Translations under genes and position numbers: made by a program | In this document: one piece after another, positions 1 to 8,548 of the stretch | Layout of the letters: every line of letters begins with the position of its first letter | How positions within the stretch are numbered: the stretch's first letter is position 1 | The notes under the pieces: model-generated | What the model was told of the DNA's origin: nothing | What the model saw: only the letters and a program-made list of their open reading frames with translations | Databases searched by the model: none | Assembly (NCBI GenBank): GCA_020072805.1 | Contig: JAIQGC010000008.1 | Span: 1-56,503 of the forward strand | From: Terriglobia bacterium | GTDB lineage: Bacteria; Acidobacteriota; Terriglobia; Acidiferrales; UBA7541 | DNA length: 56,503 nucleotides | Direction: 5' to 3'

Positions 1-451
1 CCAGTTCGAGCAGTTCGGGGTCCTCGACCATGTCGCACTTGTTCAGGAAGACCACGATGGCCGGAACGCCCACCTGCCGCGCCAGCAGAATGTGCTCGCG
101 CGTCTGCGGCATGGGTCCGTCCGTCGCCGCCACCACCAGGATGGCGCCGTCCATCTGCGCCGCGCCGGTGATCATGTTCTTCACGTAGTCGGCGTGGCCC
201 GGACAATCAATGTGCGCGTAGTGCCGGTTGGGCGTTTCGTACTCCACATGCGAAACGGCGATGGTGATCCCGCGCTCGCGCTCTTCCGGCGCGTTGTCGA
301 TGGAATCAAACGCGCGGAAGGTGACCTTGGGGTTGTGCTTGGATAGCACCTTGGTGATCGCCGCGGTCAAGGTCGTCTTGCCGTGGTCGATGTGCCCAAT
401 CGTCCCGATGTTTACGTGCGGCTTACTGCGCTCGAATTTCTCCTTAGCCAT
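1..451 (-). CDS. tuf: Elongation factor Tu, N-terminal part (cut by window edge)
   Basis: EF-Tu is the GTPase that carries aminoacyl-tRNA to the ribosome. The frame starts at the ATG ending at 451 ([16 protein letters not shown]) and runs off the left edge after about 150 codons. Visible hallmarks are the P-loop GHIDHGKTT, the switch region with RGITI, the DCPGHADY motif of G3 and the NKCD motif of G4. It follows four tRNA genes on the same strand, the arrangement of the enterobacterial tRNA-tufB operon, so it is probably cotranscribed with them from the promoter near 1230. The identification is certain; only the C-terminal two thirds are missing. Confidence 0.98.
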   Translation of the reverse strand, partial: MAKEKFERSKPHVNIGTIGHIDHGKTTLTAAITKVLSKHNPKVTFRAFDSIDNAPEERERGITIAVSHVEYETPNRHYAHIDCPGHADYVKNMITGAAQMDGAILVVAATDGPMPQTREHILLARQVGVPAIVVFLNKCDMVEDPELLEL

Positions 452-515
452 GTGCGTCTGTCCTCTGTTTCCGTCTGCTTCTTCGTTCCGTGTTACGCGC
501 TCCGCCTGCAATCTC

Positions 516-590
516 TGGAGCGGGGGACGGGATTTGAACCCGCAACCATCGCCTTGGAAGAGCGAGACTCTACCGTTGAGTTACCCCCGC
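516..590 (-). tRNA. tRNA-Gly (anticodon TCC)
   Basis: The minus strand folds into a cloverleaf with acceptor stem GCGGGGG/CCCCCGC, a T-loop GGTTCAAATCC and anticodon loop CTTCCAA (anticodon TCC, reading GGA). CCA is encoded at the 3' end. It lies between tRNA-Thr(GGT) and tuf. Confidence 0.96.
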
Positions 591-634
591 CCATCTGCTC
601 CCGAACCTGGCCTGCCCTGCACCCGCCGGAAAAC

Positions 635-710
<76 letters not shown>

Positions 711-872
711 CAAACCCGATTTCCACCGAAAACCGACTGCAACGCGGCGCACGATTCCCTGACGGCTCTTGTGCCGCGCCACTCACCAGCCTTTAAACAT
801 CGCTTTGTGATGATCGCGAACGATCAACGCCTCGAGCGATTGCCCTGCAGTGTCCTGCGCTCCGCGAGCCAG

Positions 873-961
873 TGGTGGACGGGGAAGGATTCGAACCTTC
901 GTAGCCCGCAAGGAGCGGCAGATTTACAGTCTGCTGGTTTTAGCCACTCACCCACCCGTCC
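873..961 (-). tRNA. tRNA-Tyr (anticodon GTA)
   Basis: This is a class II tRNA with a long variable arm. The acceptor stem is GGACGGG/CCCGTCC, the anticodon loop CTGTAAA (GTA) and the T-loop GGTTCGAATCC; CCA is encoded. It is the second tRNA of the operon. Confidence 0.96.
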
Positions 962-1127
962 CGCGAAACTGCCTGCTGTTTCCGGCTCGCTTTACGATTC
1001 ACCCTGCACAAGCCGAATGCGGGGCGCGAAGGGACGCAAAAATGGACTCGTGCCGTAAAGACACCAGCCCGTCTGATTTTGTAACCAGAATTCGCTCCGC
1101 CTCACTCCCCTTGCTGTTTTCTGGCAG

Positions 1128-1200
1128 AGCTGGCGGAGGGATTTGAACCCCCGACCCTCTGATTACAAATCAGATGCTCTACCAGCTGAGCTACGCCAGC
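1128..1200 (-). tRNA. tRNA-Thr (anticodon TGT)
   Basis: Acceptor stem GCTGGCG/CGCCAGC, anticodon loop TTTGTAA (TGT, reading ACA), T-loop GGTTCAAATCC. CCA is not encoded directly after the discriminator base, unlike the other three. It is the first gene of the tRNA-tuf operon. Confidence 0.95.
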
Positions 1201-1217
1201 ACCGCTCAAACCTGACA

Positions 1218-1247
1218 AGGATACCAGAGAGGGCAAGGAAATTGCAA
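1218..1247 (-). promoter_or_regulatory. Promoter of the tRNA-tuf operon
   Basis: On the minus strand a -35 like TTGCAA and a -10 like TATCCT are separated by 18 bases, placing the start about 10 bases before tRNA-Thr(TGT). The match is good but inferred from sequence only. Confidence 0.5.
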
Positions 1248-1419
1248 GGGCCTGGTACGGGCCGCCAGCACGTCGGAGACCAGCTCTGTGGAAATCTTGT
1301 CCCGGCGATTCGCTATGGCTAACCAGTTCAAAAACCAGTGTACCATCTCCCTGAGGCCCCGGACAAATGCTTTCGCATTTCAGCGCTTCCACGCTCCCCG
1401 AAAGGCCCCGGTGAGGGGC

Positions 1420-2475
1420 ATGCAGCCGCGCCACAGGACACTTGCGGCGGTGGTTTTCGCCGCGGCCCTGGCCGCGGGCGCAACCGCCGTCTTTCTCCAC
1501 CTGCGGCCCTCCGGCGAAGTTCCCGCCGTCGAACTCATTGAGGATCTGCCCGCCGAAGCTTCCTCGCTCGTGTATGTGGACCTGGCCGCGTTGCGCCAGT
1601 CCGGCGTCCTGGCCCGGCTGAAAAGCCTTGCGCCGGATGCGCAAAAAGAGCCCGAATACGCGCAATTCGTGCGCGATACCGGCTTCGATTTTGAACGCGA
1701 TCTCGACCGCCTGGCCATCGCCATCGTCACCCGCGGGGACACGCGCACGTTTTACGCCGCCGTCGAGGGGCGCTTTGACGCCGGCAAAATCCGCGCGCTG
1801 GCGCTGCGTTCCGGCAAGCAGCAATCCCGCGGCGGACAGGATATCTTCACCATGCCGGTCAGCGGCAGCCCCTTGCCCGTCAGCTTCTCCTTCCTCGGGA
1901 ACGGCCGCATCCTCCTGACCGGCGGAGGCGAAGCGGATTCGCTGGTTCGTTCCCGCGCAGCGGATGCTTCGGCCCGCGAACGAAACGAACGCGCCCTGCG
2001 TCTGGCCGGCTCGCCCATCTTCGGTGTGCTCCATCCCGACCCCGCCCAAATGCGCGAGCTTTCCCGGCGTTTTCCGGGCGGCCTGCGCTCGGACCAGCTC
2101 ACCGCCCTGGCCGAAAAAATCCGCTGGGTCACCTTCGCGGCCCGCCCGGACAGCGAGCGCACGCAAATTGTGCTCGAAGCCGAAGCCATCTCCGATCAGG
2201 CCGCCGCGCAAATCGCCGAACTGACCGAAAACCTGCTCCTGCTGGCGCGCACCGCGCTGGAATTTTCCGGCGGGCGCGCGCAACTGACTCCCGCCGAGCG
2301 CGCCGCCTTCCTGGATCTTCTGCAGAACGCGCAGGTCGCCCAGATCAATCGCGGAGAAACCCAGGCGGTTCGCCTGGTATTGAACGCGGGACCTCCCGTG
2401 ATCCAGGCCTTGCTGGCTTCTTCCCCAAATCCCGCGCCGGAATCGCACCAGAATAGGGAAAAGACCCCAAGGTGA
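1420..2475 (+). CDS. Membrane-anchored protein of unknown function
   Basis: I do not recognise the family. The frame is open from 1288, but the ATG at 1420 is preceded by a purine-rich GAGGGG and starts a plausible signal anchor (MQPRHRTLAAVVFAAALAAG), so I chose it; the product is 351 residues. After the hydrophobic segment (about 8-25) the protein is soluble, rich in Ala, Arg and Leu, with recurring statements such as SLVYVDLAALRQSG, similar to periplasmic proteins that score residual quantities. The C-terminus ends in a short basic tail. It stands alone, divergent from the tRNA operon. Function is open. Confidence 0.75.
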   Translation: MQPRHRTLAAVVFAAALAAGATAVFLHLRPSGEVPAVELIEDLPAEASSLVYVDLAALRQSGVLARLKSLAPDAQKEPEYAQFVRDTGFDFERDLDRLAIAIVTRGDTRTFYAAVEGRFDAGKIRALALRSGKQQSRGGQDIFTMPVSGSPLPVSFSFLGNGRILLTGGGEADSLVRSRAADASARERNERALRLAGSPIFGVLHPDPAQMRELSRRFPGGLRSDQLTALAEKIRWVTFAARPDSERTQIVLEAEAISDQAAAQIAELTENLLLLARTALEFSGGRAQLTPAERAAFLDLLQNAQVAQINRGETQAVRLVLNAGPPVIQALLASSPNPAPESHQNREKTPR

Positions 2476-2583
2476 TCCCGGCCGCCTCGTACTAGATTTA
2501 GCCGCGGCGAACTGCCTCAAAATGGAACTGTTTTGATCCCTTGCCTTCCGAACATGCTATAGTTTCGCCTGTATTTCATAGGC

Positions 2584-2611
2584 TTGACCTTCATATAGTT
2601 ACCCTTATACT
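2584..2611 (+). promoter_or_regulatory. Distal promoter upstream of the Rrf2 gene
   Basis: TTGACC and TATACT are separated by 16 bases. This is one of two tandem sigma70-like promoters ahead of the regulator. Inferred from consensus match only. Confidence 0.4.
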
Positions 2612-2634
2612 GCGCATTTGATCGCCTAGGGCTA

Positions 2635-2662
2635 TTGACAAGAGCCTCCTGCCGAGTACATT
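2635..2662 (+). promoter_or_regulatory. Proximal promoter of the Rrf2 gene
   Basis: A perfect -35 TTGACA and a -10 like TACATT are spaced by 16 bases. The predicted start lies right at the ribosome binding site GAGGA (2669-2673), giving a very short leader. Rrf2 proteins often bind over their own promoter, so this is a candidate autoregulatory site. Confidence 0.45.
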
Positions 2663-2680
2663 AGGAATGAGGATTTGTAT

Positions 2681-3130
2681 ATGCTCTATTCAAAACCTTG
2701 CGAATACGGAATCCGCGCTTTAGTCTATTTGGCTAATTCCAGCGGAACCGCGGCCGTTGGCGCGCGGGAAATCTCCAAGGAAGAAAATATCCCCCTGCCG
2801 GTGCTAGGCAAAATCCTGCAGGATCTCGTCCGCAAGGGCTTGCTGGAATCCCGGCGCGGCCCCGGCGGAGGCTTCTTCCTGGCGCGGCGCTCCGATGCCA
2901 TTCTGCTGCGCGATATCGTCGAGGCCGTGGACGGCCTGAATCACTTTAAGCAGTGCGTGCTGGGCCTGGCGCAGTGCACTGAAGAGGCTCCTTGCCCTCT
3001 GCACTTCTCCTGGAAAGAGGTAAAGACGCGCATCACCGACGACATGGACAACACCACCCTGGCGCAGATGGCCCAGGCGGCCGAGAAAAAGCAGGAACTG
3101 AACAAGAAGCAGGGCGGGAGCAGGAAATAG
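2681..3130 (+). CDS. Rrf2-family transcriptional regulator, probable Fe-S sensor
   Basis: A 149-residue regulator with the Rrf2 opening MLYSKPCEYGIRALVYLA, a winged helix (about 1-75, including RRGPGGGFFLAR of the wing) and a Cys trio in the central region, QCVLGLAQCTEEAPC (C-x6-C-x5-C). IscR, NsrR and RsrR ligate Fe-S clusters with such cysteines, so it probably senses Fe-S status, NO or redox; this is inference. The ATG at 2681 is chosen over the TTG at 2675 because GAGGA sits 7 bases before it. No target gene is adjacent, which makes the regulon unclear. Confidence 0.9.
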   Translation: MLYSKPCEYGIRALVYLANSSGTAAVGAREISKEENIPLPVLGKILQDLVRKGLLESRRGPGGGFFLARRSDAILLRDIVEAVDGLNHFKQCVLGLAQCTEEAPCPLHFSWKEVKTRITDDMDNTTLAQMAQAAEKKQELNKKQGGSRK

Positions 3131-3597
3131 GTCGTCCGCCACGCTGGAAGCTCGCCCTTTTGGCTTAAATATCCTCAATAGCTGCCCGCAAGCGCCGGGC
3201 GGGCACAAACCGCTACTCTGCGCGTATCAATCTCGCAAAAAATGAAGTCCTGAGACGCCGCAAATCTTAAGATTGAGACGGCCTGGTATGGATTGTCTTT
3301 AGAAACGTGTAGTTTCTGCTTAATTAAAGACAGTATCCTCTTACATACAAATTTATATCGTGTTTTGAATCAACAAATTAGGCATTCTAATAATCAGTGG
3401 ACTCCCCGTTTCGCCAAACCCTCAATTCTGGGCACATAATTGCCCTATCTCTTTCGACTTTGTCGAATCTATTCGCAAACCACCGCCAGAACGTTCAAAC
3501 CGGTGGTCACGCAGGCCTCGCAGTTGTTCCGCGGGACAATGCGGAGAGACGGACTACGGCAATTAAATTTGATCGCAATCATTAAGGAGAAATGAAA
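3131..3597. other. Long intergenic region rich in palindromes
   Basis: This 467-base gap is AT-rich compared with its neighbours and has no convincing ORF. It holds a GC hairpin (TGCCCGC 3183-3189 with GCGGGCA 3199-3205, no T-tract), a 12-base perfect palindrome (AATCTTAAGATT, 3263-3274), and a nested hairpin (TGTCTTTA 3294-3301 with TAAAGACA 3325-3332, inside it AGAAAC 3301-3306 with GTTTCT 3312-3317). The chemoreceptor promoter follows. Confidence 0.6.
3365..3393 (+). promoter_or_regulatory. Promoter of the chemoreceptor-cheW operon
   Basis: TTGAAT and TAATAA with an ideal 17-base spacer, about 200 bases before the coding start, leaving a long leader. Confidence 0.5.
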
Positions 3598-5226
3598 ATG
3601 TCTTTGCAAAATCTGAAAATTGGGGTGCGCCTGGCGCTGGGCTTCGGCCTGGTGTTGCTGCTCCTGGTAGGCACCGCTTGGCTGGGGTTGAACCGCATGG
3701 GCGTGGTGCAGGAGAGCCTGGACACCATCGTAGAGCAGCGCTGGACCAAGATGCAGATGATTCAGGATTCGCTGGAAAAGGTCAACGAGAACAATATGCT
3801 GGCCCTGCGCATTCTGGAGGCCAAGGACAAGACGGAAGTCGAACAGTTGATCGCCAAGCAGGACGCCACCCGCCAGTCGCTGTCCCAGGTCATGGACAAA
3901 CTCGACGAGAGCCTGAATATGGAGCATGGCAAGCAGCTTTTTGCGGCCGTCAAGCAGACGCGCGCGCCGTACGTGGATGCGTTCGTGCGTTCGCGCAATT
4001 TGATGCTGCAGGGCAAGAAGGACGAGGCCGTGACCGTGGCCACCAACGAAATTCCCGCCAAGCGCGACACTTACATGAATGCCTGGAAAGAGTTCACGGA
4101 CTTCCAGTCCGGGCTGGTGACCAAGAGCGCCGAGGAAAGCAAGGCATCCTACAATTCCGCGCGCACCATCATCATGACCATCGTCGGGTTTACTCTTTTT
4201 CTGGCCTCCATTATTTCCTATCTGGTGACCCAGAGCATCATCGGGCCGGTGAAAGCCATTGCCACGCACGTGCAGGAGACCGCGGAAAGCGGCGACCTGA
4301 CCAAGCGGCTGAATGTCACCAGTACGGACGAAATCGGGGCCATGACTGCGTCGTTTAATGTCCTGAGCGAGCGCCTGGACAAGGTAATTTCCGAAGTGCG
4401 CGGCGGAGCCAATTCCATCTCCAGCGCGGCGCAGCAGGTGGCGTCGTCTTCGTCCTCCCTGTCGCAAGGCACTTCCGAGCAGGCCGCTTCGGTCGAGGAG
4501 ACCACCTCGAGCCTCGAGGAGATGAGCGCCTCGATCAACCAGAACACCGACAACAGCCGGCAGATGGAAGGCGTGGCCAGCAAGGGCGCGCGCGACGCCG
4601 AAGAAAGCGGCAAGGCGGTGAAGGATACCGTCTCGGCCATGAAGGAAATCACCCAGAAGATCGAAATCATCGACGAGATCGCCTACCAGACCAACCTACT
4701 GGCGCTCAACGCGGCCATTGAAGCGGCCCGCGCCGGCGAACACGGCAAGGGCTTTGCCGTGGTGGCTACCGAAGTCCGCAAACTGGCCGAACGCAGCCAG
4801 ACCGCGGCCAAGGAAATCAGCAGCCTGGCTTCGGACAGCGTCAAGGTCGCCGAGCACTCCGGCAAGTTGCTGAATGAACTGGTGCCCTCGATTCAGAAGA
4901 CCGCCGAGCTGGTGCAGGAAGTTGCCGCCGCATCGCGCGAACAGTCTTCCGGCGTCAACCAGATCAACAAGGCCATGGCCCAGGTGGACCAGGTGACCCA
5001 GCGCAACGCTTCCGCGGCGGAAGAGCTTTCCAGCACCGCCGAAGAGCTGGCCTCGCAATCCGAAGGCCTGCAACAGCTCATCGCCTTCTTCAAGGTGACC
5101 GAAGACGGCTCGGCCGCCGGCTTCTCCTTCCAGAAGCAGCAGCACTCCGCGGCGCACCACGCTGCGCCGGCCACCACCCGCAAACCGCTGACGGAGCATG
5201 AACACAGCTTCGCGCGCTTCAAGTAG
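3598..5226 (+). CDS. Methyl-accepting chemotaxis protein
   Basis: A transmembrane chemoreceptor of 542 residues that signals to CheA/CheW. TM1 is at about 9-30, a helical periplasmic sensor of the four-helix-bundle type at 31-188, TM2 at 190-213, HAMP at 211-265, and a cytoplasmic coiled coil with the highly conserved tip [20 protein letters not shown]. There is no C-terminal CheR-binding pentapeptide of NWETF type. Two ATGs, at 3592 and 3598, are possible; the second has AAGGAG at a normal 8-base distance, so I chose it. cheW follows after 14 bases in the same operon. The ligand cannot be told from sequence. Confidence 0.97.
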   Translation: MSLQNLKIGVRLALGFGLVLLLLVGTAWLGLNRMGVVQESLDTIVEQRWTKMQMIQDSLEKVNENNMLALRILEAKDKTEVEQLIAKQDATRQSLSQVMDKLDESLNMEHGKQLFAAVKQTRAPYVDAFVRSRNLMLQGKKDEAVTVATNEIPAKRDTYMNAWKEFTDFQSGLVTKSAEESKASYNSARTIIMTIVGFTLFLASIISYLVTQSIIGPVKAIATHVQETAESGDLTKRLNVTSTDEIGAMTASFNVLSERLDKVISEVRGGANSISSAAQQVASSSSSLSQGTSEQAASVEETTSSLEEMSASINQNTDNSRQMEGVASKGARDAEESGKAVKDTVSAMKEITQKIEIIDEIAYQTNLLALNAAIEAARAGEHGKGFAVVATEVRKLAERSQTAAKEISSLASDSVKVAEHSGKLLNELVPSIQKTAELVQEVAAASREQSSGVNQINKAMAQVDQVTQRNASAAEELSSTAEELASQSEGLQQLIAFFKVTEDGSAAGFSFQKQQHSAAHHAAPATTRKPLTEHEHSFARFK

Positions 5227-5240
5227 GAAAGGAGGAACCG

Positions 5241-5765
5241 ATGGCTACGACAACGGCAACTAAAGAAGCGGTAGAACAGCAGCAATATCTGACGTTCCTC
5301 CTGGCCGGTGAGGAGTATGCGATTAGCATCCTCCAGGTGAAGGAGATCATCGAGTACGACACGGTGACGACCGTTCCAAAAACACCGAAGTGGATCCGGG
5401 GAGTCATCAACCTGCGCGGCAGCGTCGTGCCGGTGGTGGACCTCGGGGTCAAGTTCGGCATGGAGGAGCGCGCGGTCACCAAGACGAGCTGCATCGTAAT
5501 CATCGAAACGCGGTTCGAAGGGCAGAACACCACCATCGGCATCGTGGCGGACGCGGTGAGCCAGGTCATGGACCTGGCCGCCGATGACATCCGCGCGGTT
5601 CCGGAGTTTGGCACGCGGGTGAAGGTGGACTACCTGCTGGGCATGGCGCAACTGGGCAAGAAGTTCGCCCTGCTGCTCGATGTCGACAAGGTGCTCTCCA
5701 CCGATGAACTGCTCAGCCTGACGGGAATTTCCGCCGACAAAGCGGGAGAACCGGCAGTCGAATAG
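5241..5765 (+). CDS. cheW: Chemotaxis coupling protein CheW
   Basis: A 174-residue single CheW domain, the adaptor between chemoreceptor and CheA kinase. Typical stretches are YLTFLLAGEEYAISILQVKEII, the WIRGVINLRG segment and VVDLGVKFGM. A strong Shine-Dalgarno AAGGAGG lies 6 bases upstream of the ATG. It is the last gene of the operon, since a strong terminator follows 42 bases after the stop. No cheA, cheR or cheB lies nearby, so this pair probably works with a kinase encoded elsewhere. Confidence 0.97.
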   Translation: MATTTATKEAVEQQQYLTFLLAGEEYAISILQVKEIIEYDTVTTVPKTPKWIRGVINLRGSVVPVVDLGVKFGMEERAVTKTSCIVIIETRFEGQNTTIGIVADAVSQVMDLAADDIRAVPEFGTRVKVDYLLGMAQLGKKFALLLDVDKVLSTDELLSLTGISADKAGEPAVE

Positions 5766-5807
5766 GCGATAGAGAAAATCCGGGATGGCTACGGACGAAA
5801 CAGGGAG

Positions 5808-5841
5808 GGGCGCCGCACGCGAGCGGCGCCCTTCTTTTTTT
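5808..5841 (+). terminator. Rho-independent terminator after cheW
   Basis: A perfect 9-bp stem GGGCGCCGC / GCGGCGCCC with loop ACGCGA, followed by TTCTTTTTTT. It ends the chemoreceptor operon just before the convergent rhodanese gene. Confidence 0.93.
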
Positions 5842-5843
5842 GC

Positions 5844-6356
5844 TTACGAACCTTTTTGCGTGGGATAGTTCTTGGCGATCCAGTCGGTGGCCAGATCGTT
5901 GGGCAGAATCAGCACGCGCAGCCGGGTGAAACCCATCTCCCGCAGCGCGGCCGCTGCCGGACGGATATTGGGGCAGCGCGAAAACGGGCAGCAGCCGCAG
6001 TAAATCACCAGATTTACCGAGCGCGGCTGTTTCTCCGCCCACTTCTTGATCTCCGCCAGTCCTTGTTCCGAGCGGGCTTCACCGAAATAGAGCGCTCCGG
6101 GAATATGCCCGCCCTGATAGAGCGTGCGGAAACCCACATAGAGAATCGTGGGGCGATCCGCTTCTTTGCCGCCGCTCAACTCGCGCGCCAGATCCGCCGG
6201 AGCGAGCGCCTGCGCGGCGCTCCACGGGTCGGAAGGGGCAGTCTGCGGAGCGCCGCTGCCGGCGGCAGGGAAGAGGGCGATGCTGAGGGCGGCAAGAGTC
6301 AGCAGCGCGGCGGCCGCGAATAATATCCGGTGAATCGCGTTCTTTTTGCTGCCCAT
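5844..6356 (-). CDS. Exported rhodanese-like domain protein
   Basis: A 170-residue protein with an N-terminal signal peptide (hydrophobic 11-30, ending near GSGAPQ) and one rhodanese-like domain. The GHIPGALYFGEARSEQG stretch is typical of the fold. The active-site loop reads YCGCCPFSRCPN, with the Cys expected to carry sulfur or redox chemistry and two more Cys nearby. The substrate is unknown; a periplasmic sulfurtransferase or redox role is inferred. The ATG at 6356 has AAGGAG ten bases upstream. It is convergent with cheW. Confidence 0.85.
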   Translation of the reverse strand: MGSKKNAIHRILFAAAALLTLAALSIALFPAAGSGAPQTAPSDPWSAAQALAPADLARELSGGKEADRPTILYVGFRTLYQGGHIPGALYFGEARSEQGLAEIKKWAEKQPRSVNLVIYCGCCPFSRCPNIRPAAAALREMGFTRLRVLILPNDLATDWIAKNYPTQKGS

Positions 6357-6414
6357 GAGAAGCGGCTCCTTTTCGAATTTTACCGGCGCGCAGGTGCCGG
6401 ACGAATCGCCGGGC

Positions 6415-7386
6415 TCAATCGCCGCTCTTTGCGGCGTTGCGCTGGCGAATCATCTTGATGGCCGTGCTGCGCAGCGTCTCCGGAACGTTCTTGTTGGTGG
6501 TCAGCATCTTGAGGTCAATGGGGTTGAGCAGCGGCAGCATGTGCATGGTCACGTCCAGCGGAGTTTTCGGATTGTTCATCAGGCTCTTGATCACCAGATA
6601 GTTCTTGCGGAACGTGCGGTTATTGGCGATCATCCGCAAAATCTCATCGCTCAGGCTGGTCATGGCCGCAAAGGATTCCACCTCGCGGTCGGTCAGCCGC
6701 GGAGACTGCAAGACCGCGCGCTGCACCACCTTGTTGGAATCCCGGATCAGCGTGCGACGCTCGCCCGAGCCGCCCTTCAGGGCCAATTGCACGCGCTGCG
6801 ATACGGTCATCTTTGACAGCCGCTCCAGCAGCGTCTTCTGTTTGTGTTTGTCCGGCTCGACCGCCGCCACTCCTTCGAGCAGCGCCTCCTCGTCCACCCC
6901 GGTCCCGCGCATCTCCTCCAGCAGTCGTTTCTGCTCGAGCGTGGCCACCGTTGAATGTTCCAGGGCGTGGGCCAGGGCATGCGATGCGCTCACCCGGTCC
7001 AGTTCATCCATCAGCAATTTCACGCCCGCGGCGGTCAGATGCGGCACGGCGTGCACCAGGTCCTCCACCGGGCAGTTCTTGTTGCGGGCCAGGCCGTCGG
7101 CAATGCCCGGCTTGTCGGCAAGATTTCGCGCGCAGTAGTGGAATAGGGTCGGCGGAGCATTTTCCGCCGGAATGGCTTGCAGGAACGATTCCACCGGTTC
7201 GCTGATCAGGGACTGCTGCGCCCGCTCGGCGATCATGGTGTCTTCATCGCTGGAAAAAGCCAGTAGGATCACGGCGCGGTCGGCCGGCTCGAGGTGCAAT
7301 GAACCGCTGCAGATGGCCATCTTGCGTTCCCGGGTGCCCAAGCCCCGCCGTAGCTGGTCGAGTAGTTCAGCGCTGAGAGGTTCCAT
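6415..7386 (-). CDS. Conserved protein of unknown function, all-helical
   Basis: A 323-residue soluble protein with no signal peptide and no motif I can name. It is rich in short amphipathic helices with repeated patterns such as LARNKNCPVEDLVHAV and LMNNPKTPLDVTMHMLPLL, which suggest HEAT- or leucine-rich-variant-like repeats. Its start codon lies inside the end of the rodZ-like gene (20-base overlap), so the two are translationally coupled. That points to a role connected with cell shape or envelope, as inference only. Confidence 0.8.
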   Translation of the reverse strand: MEPLSAELLDQLRRGLGTRERKMAICSGSLHLEPADRAVILLAFSSDEDTMIAERAQQSLISEPVESFLQAIPAENAPPTLFHYCARNLADKPGIADGLARNKNCPVEDLVHAVPHLTAAGVKLLMDELDRVSASHALAHALEHSTVATLEQKRLLEEMRGTGVDEEALLEGVAAVEPDKHKQKTLLERLSKMTVSQRVQLALKGGSGERRTLIRDSNKVVQRAVLQSPRLTDREVESFAAMTSLSDEILRMIANNRTFRKNYLVIKSLMNNPKTPLDVTMHMLPLLNPIDLKMLTTNKNVPETLRSTAIKMIRQRNAAKSGD

Positions 7387-8281
7387 CGGATGTCCGCCTG
7401 AGATTCTTCCTGCTTAGCTTGATTGTACCCGAGGAACCGGGCGAGCCGATGGGCGGCATGGCCTGGCCGTTCAAATCCAGCAACACCGCGCTGGAGTCCT
7501 GCGCGCTCACCACAAATTCGGTTTTCGCCGTGAAGCTCAGGTTTTCTCCCGCGGGCATTTGCGCGTCGAATTTCACCTGGCCGTCCGCCATGATGCGCAC
7601 GCGCGTCGCCGCGCTCGTGGATACCGTCAGTTTCAGCGGCTCTTGCGCGCCGGCGGAGGCGGGCGGTTCCTTCTGCGCCGCTGCCGGCGTTGCGGCCCCC
7701 GGCTTGGCCGTAGGCGCGCTCTCCGGCGGCGCAACGGTGGCGGTCGTGGGTGGTGCGGGAGTGGCCGCCTCGGAACTTTGCAGGGAACTTTGTACGGAGC
7801 TTTGAGCGGAATTAGGCGCGGAACTGCTTGGCGGGGCCACGCTGACCGCTGGCTCCGGCGCTCGCACCACGGCCGCTACCGCGTTCACCGGCGTCTTGTG
7901 GTGCACATAAATCCGCATCCAGCCGTAGACCAGGCCCGCCACCAGCAGCAGAAAAATAATTGCTCCGGCGACCGGAGGAACCCAGCGCGGCGGCTGCCAC
8001 GGCAGCGGCTCGAACGGCGGCGGGGCCATGCGCTCGGGCATCCTGCTGCGCGCCAGATCGTAATCCCCCAGCAGGCTTTCCTCGTCCAGCCCCAGGTAGC
8101 GCCCGATGCTGCGTACAAACCCGCGCGTGAATACTCCTCCTGGCAGCTTGCTCCACTCTTCGTTCTCCAGCGCGTTCAGGTAGCGCCCGGAAATCTTCGT
8201 GGCCACGGAGATCTCATCGAGAGAAACCTCGCGCAACTCTCGTTCGCGCCGCAACCGCTCGCCGAAATTTCCCTTGGCCAT
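7367..8281 (-). CDS. RodZ-like helix-turn-helix membrane protein
   Basis: A 304-residue protein with a Cro/C1-type HTH of the RodZ kind (about 3-75, GERLRRERELREVSLDEIS ... ISGRYLNALENEEW), one transmembrane segment (about 107-130), a Pro/Ala/Ser-rich linker, and a C-terminal beta domain of DUF4115 type. RodZ links the MreB cytoskeleton to the elongasome, so a morphogenetic role is likely. The open frame extends to 8452, but the ATG at 8281 begins the conserved sequence (MAKGNFGERLRRERE), so I chose it. It leads a two-gene operon with the overlapping helical protein. Confidence 0.88.
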   Translation of the reverse strand: MAKGNFGERLRRERELREVSLDEISVATKISGRYLNALENEEWSKLPGGVFTRGFVRSIGRYLGLDEESLLGDYDLARSRMPERMAPPPFEPLPWQPPRWVPPVAGAIIFLLLVAGLVYGWMRIYVHHKTPVNAVAAVVRAPEPAVSVAPPSSSAPNSAQSSVQSSLQSSEAATPAPPTTATVAPPESAPTAKPGAATPAAAQKEPPASAGAQEPLKLTVSTSAATRVRIMADGQVKFDAQMPAGENLSFTAKTEFVVSAQDSSAVLLDLNGQAMPPIGSPGSSGTIKLSRKNLRRTSDGTSQR

Positions 8282-8371
8282 CTCTGGAATCCGCCGGGAG
8301 CCTGCCGCGCACACTCGCGCCGCGCCGCTTTTTGGCCCCGCGATTGCACTATAGGCGGGCGCAAACAGCGT

Positions 8372-8422
8372 GTCAAACCGGGCGCGGGATAGCGGATAGG
8401 GGCGGGAAAAAGGGACCACCCC
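8372..8422 (+). repeat. Dispersed repeat, left copy (core 14 bp plus 37-bp arm)
   Basis: A 14-base core GTCAAACCGGGCGC (8372-8385) is followed by a 37-base arm starting GGGATAGCGG and ending GGGACCACCCC. The arm recurs inverted with one mismatch at 25432-25468, where the same core stands on its other side. It lies at the left edge of the accessory region. Confidence 0.85.
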
Positions 8423-8445
8423 CCTGCCTGGGCCGGTTCGCACGC

Positions 8446-8474
8446 GATCCACGTAAGCGCGTTTTATCAGGCGT
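8446..8474 (+). other. Degenerate dif-like site (candidate S0)
   Basis: GATCCACGTAA, then GCGCGTT (7 instead of 6 bases), then TTATCAGGCGT. The right half matches the right half of site S3 closely, and the TAA...TTATCAGG spacing is off by one base. It sits exactly between core genes and the first accessory gene. Weaker than the other five sites. Confidence 0.35.
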
Positions 8475-8548
8475 GTGGAATAGTTCCGCGTCGCCAGTAA
8501 TCCGTAGTCTAGGCCGCCACCGTCGGTAAAAAACCTGCGGGGGTCTTT

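Noticed and set aside
3225-3300. A cyclic di-GMP riboswitch before the chemoreceptor
   Set aside because: A GACGCCGCAAA stretch recalls the GEMM class, but the other conserved blocks are missing.
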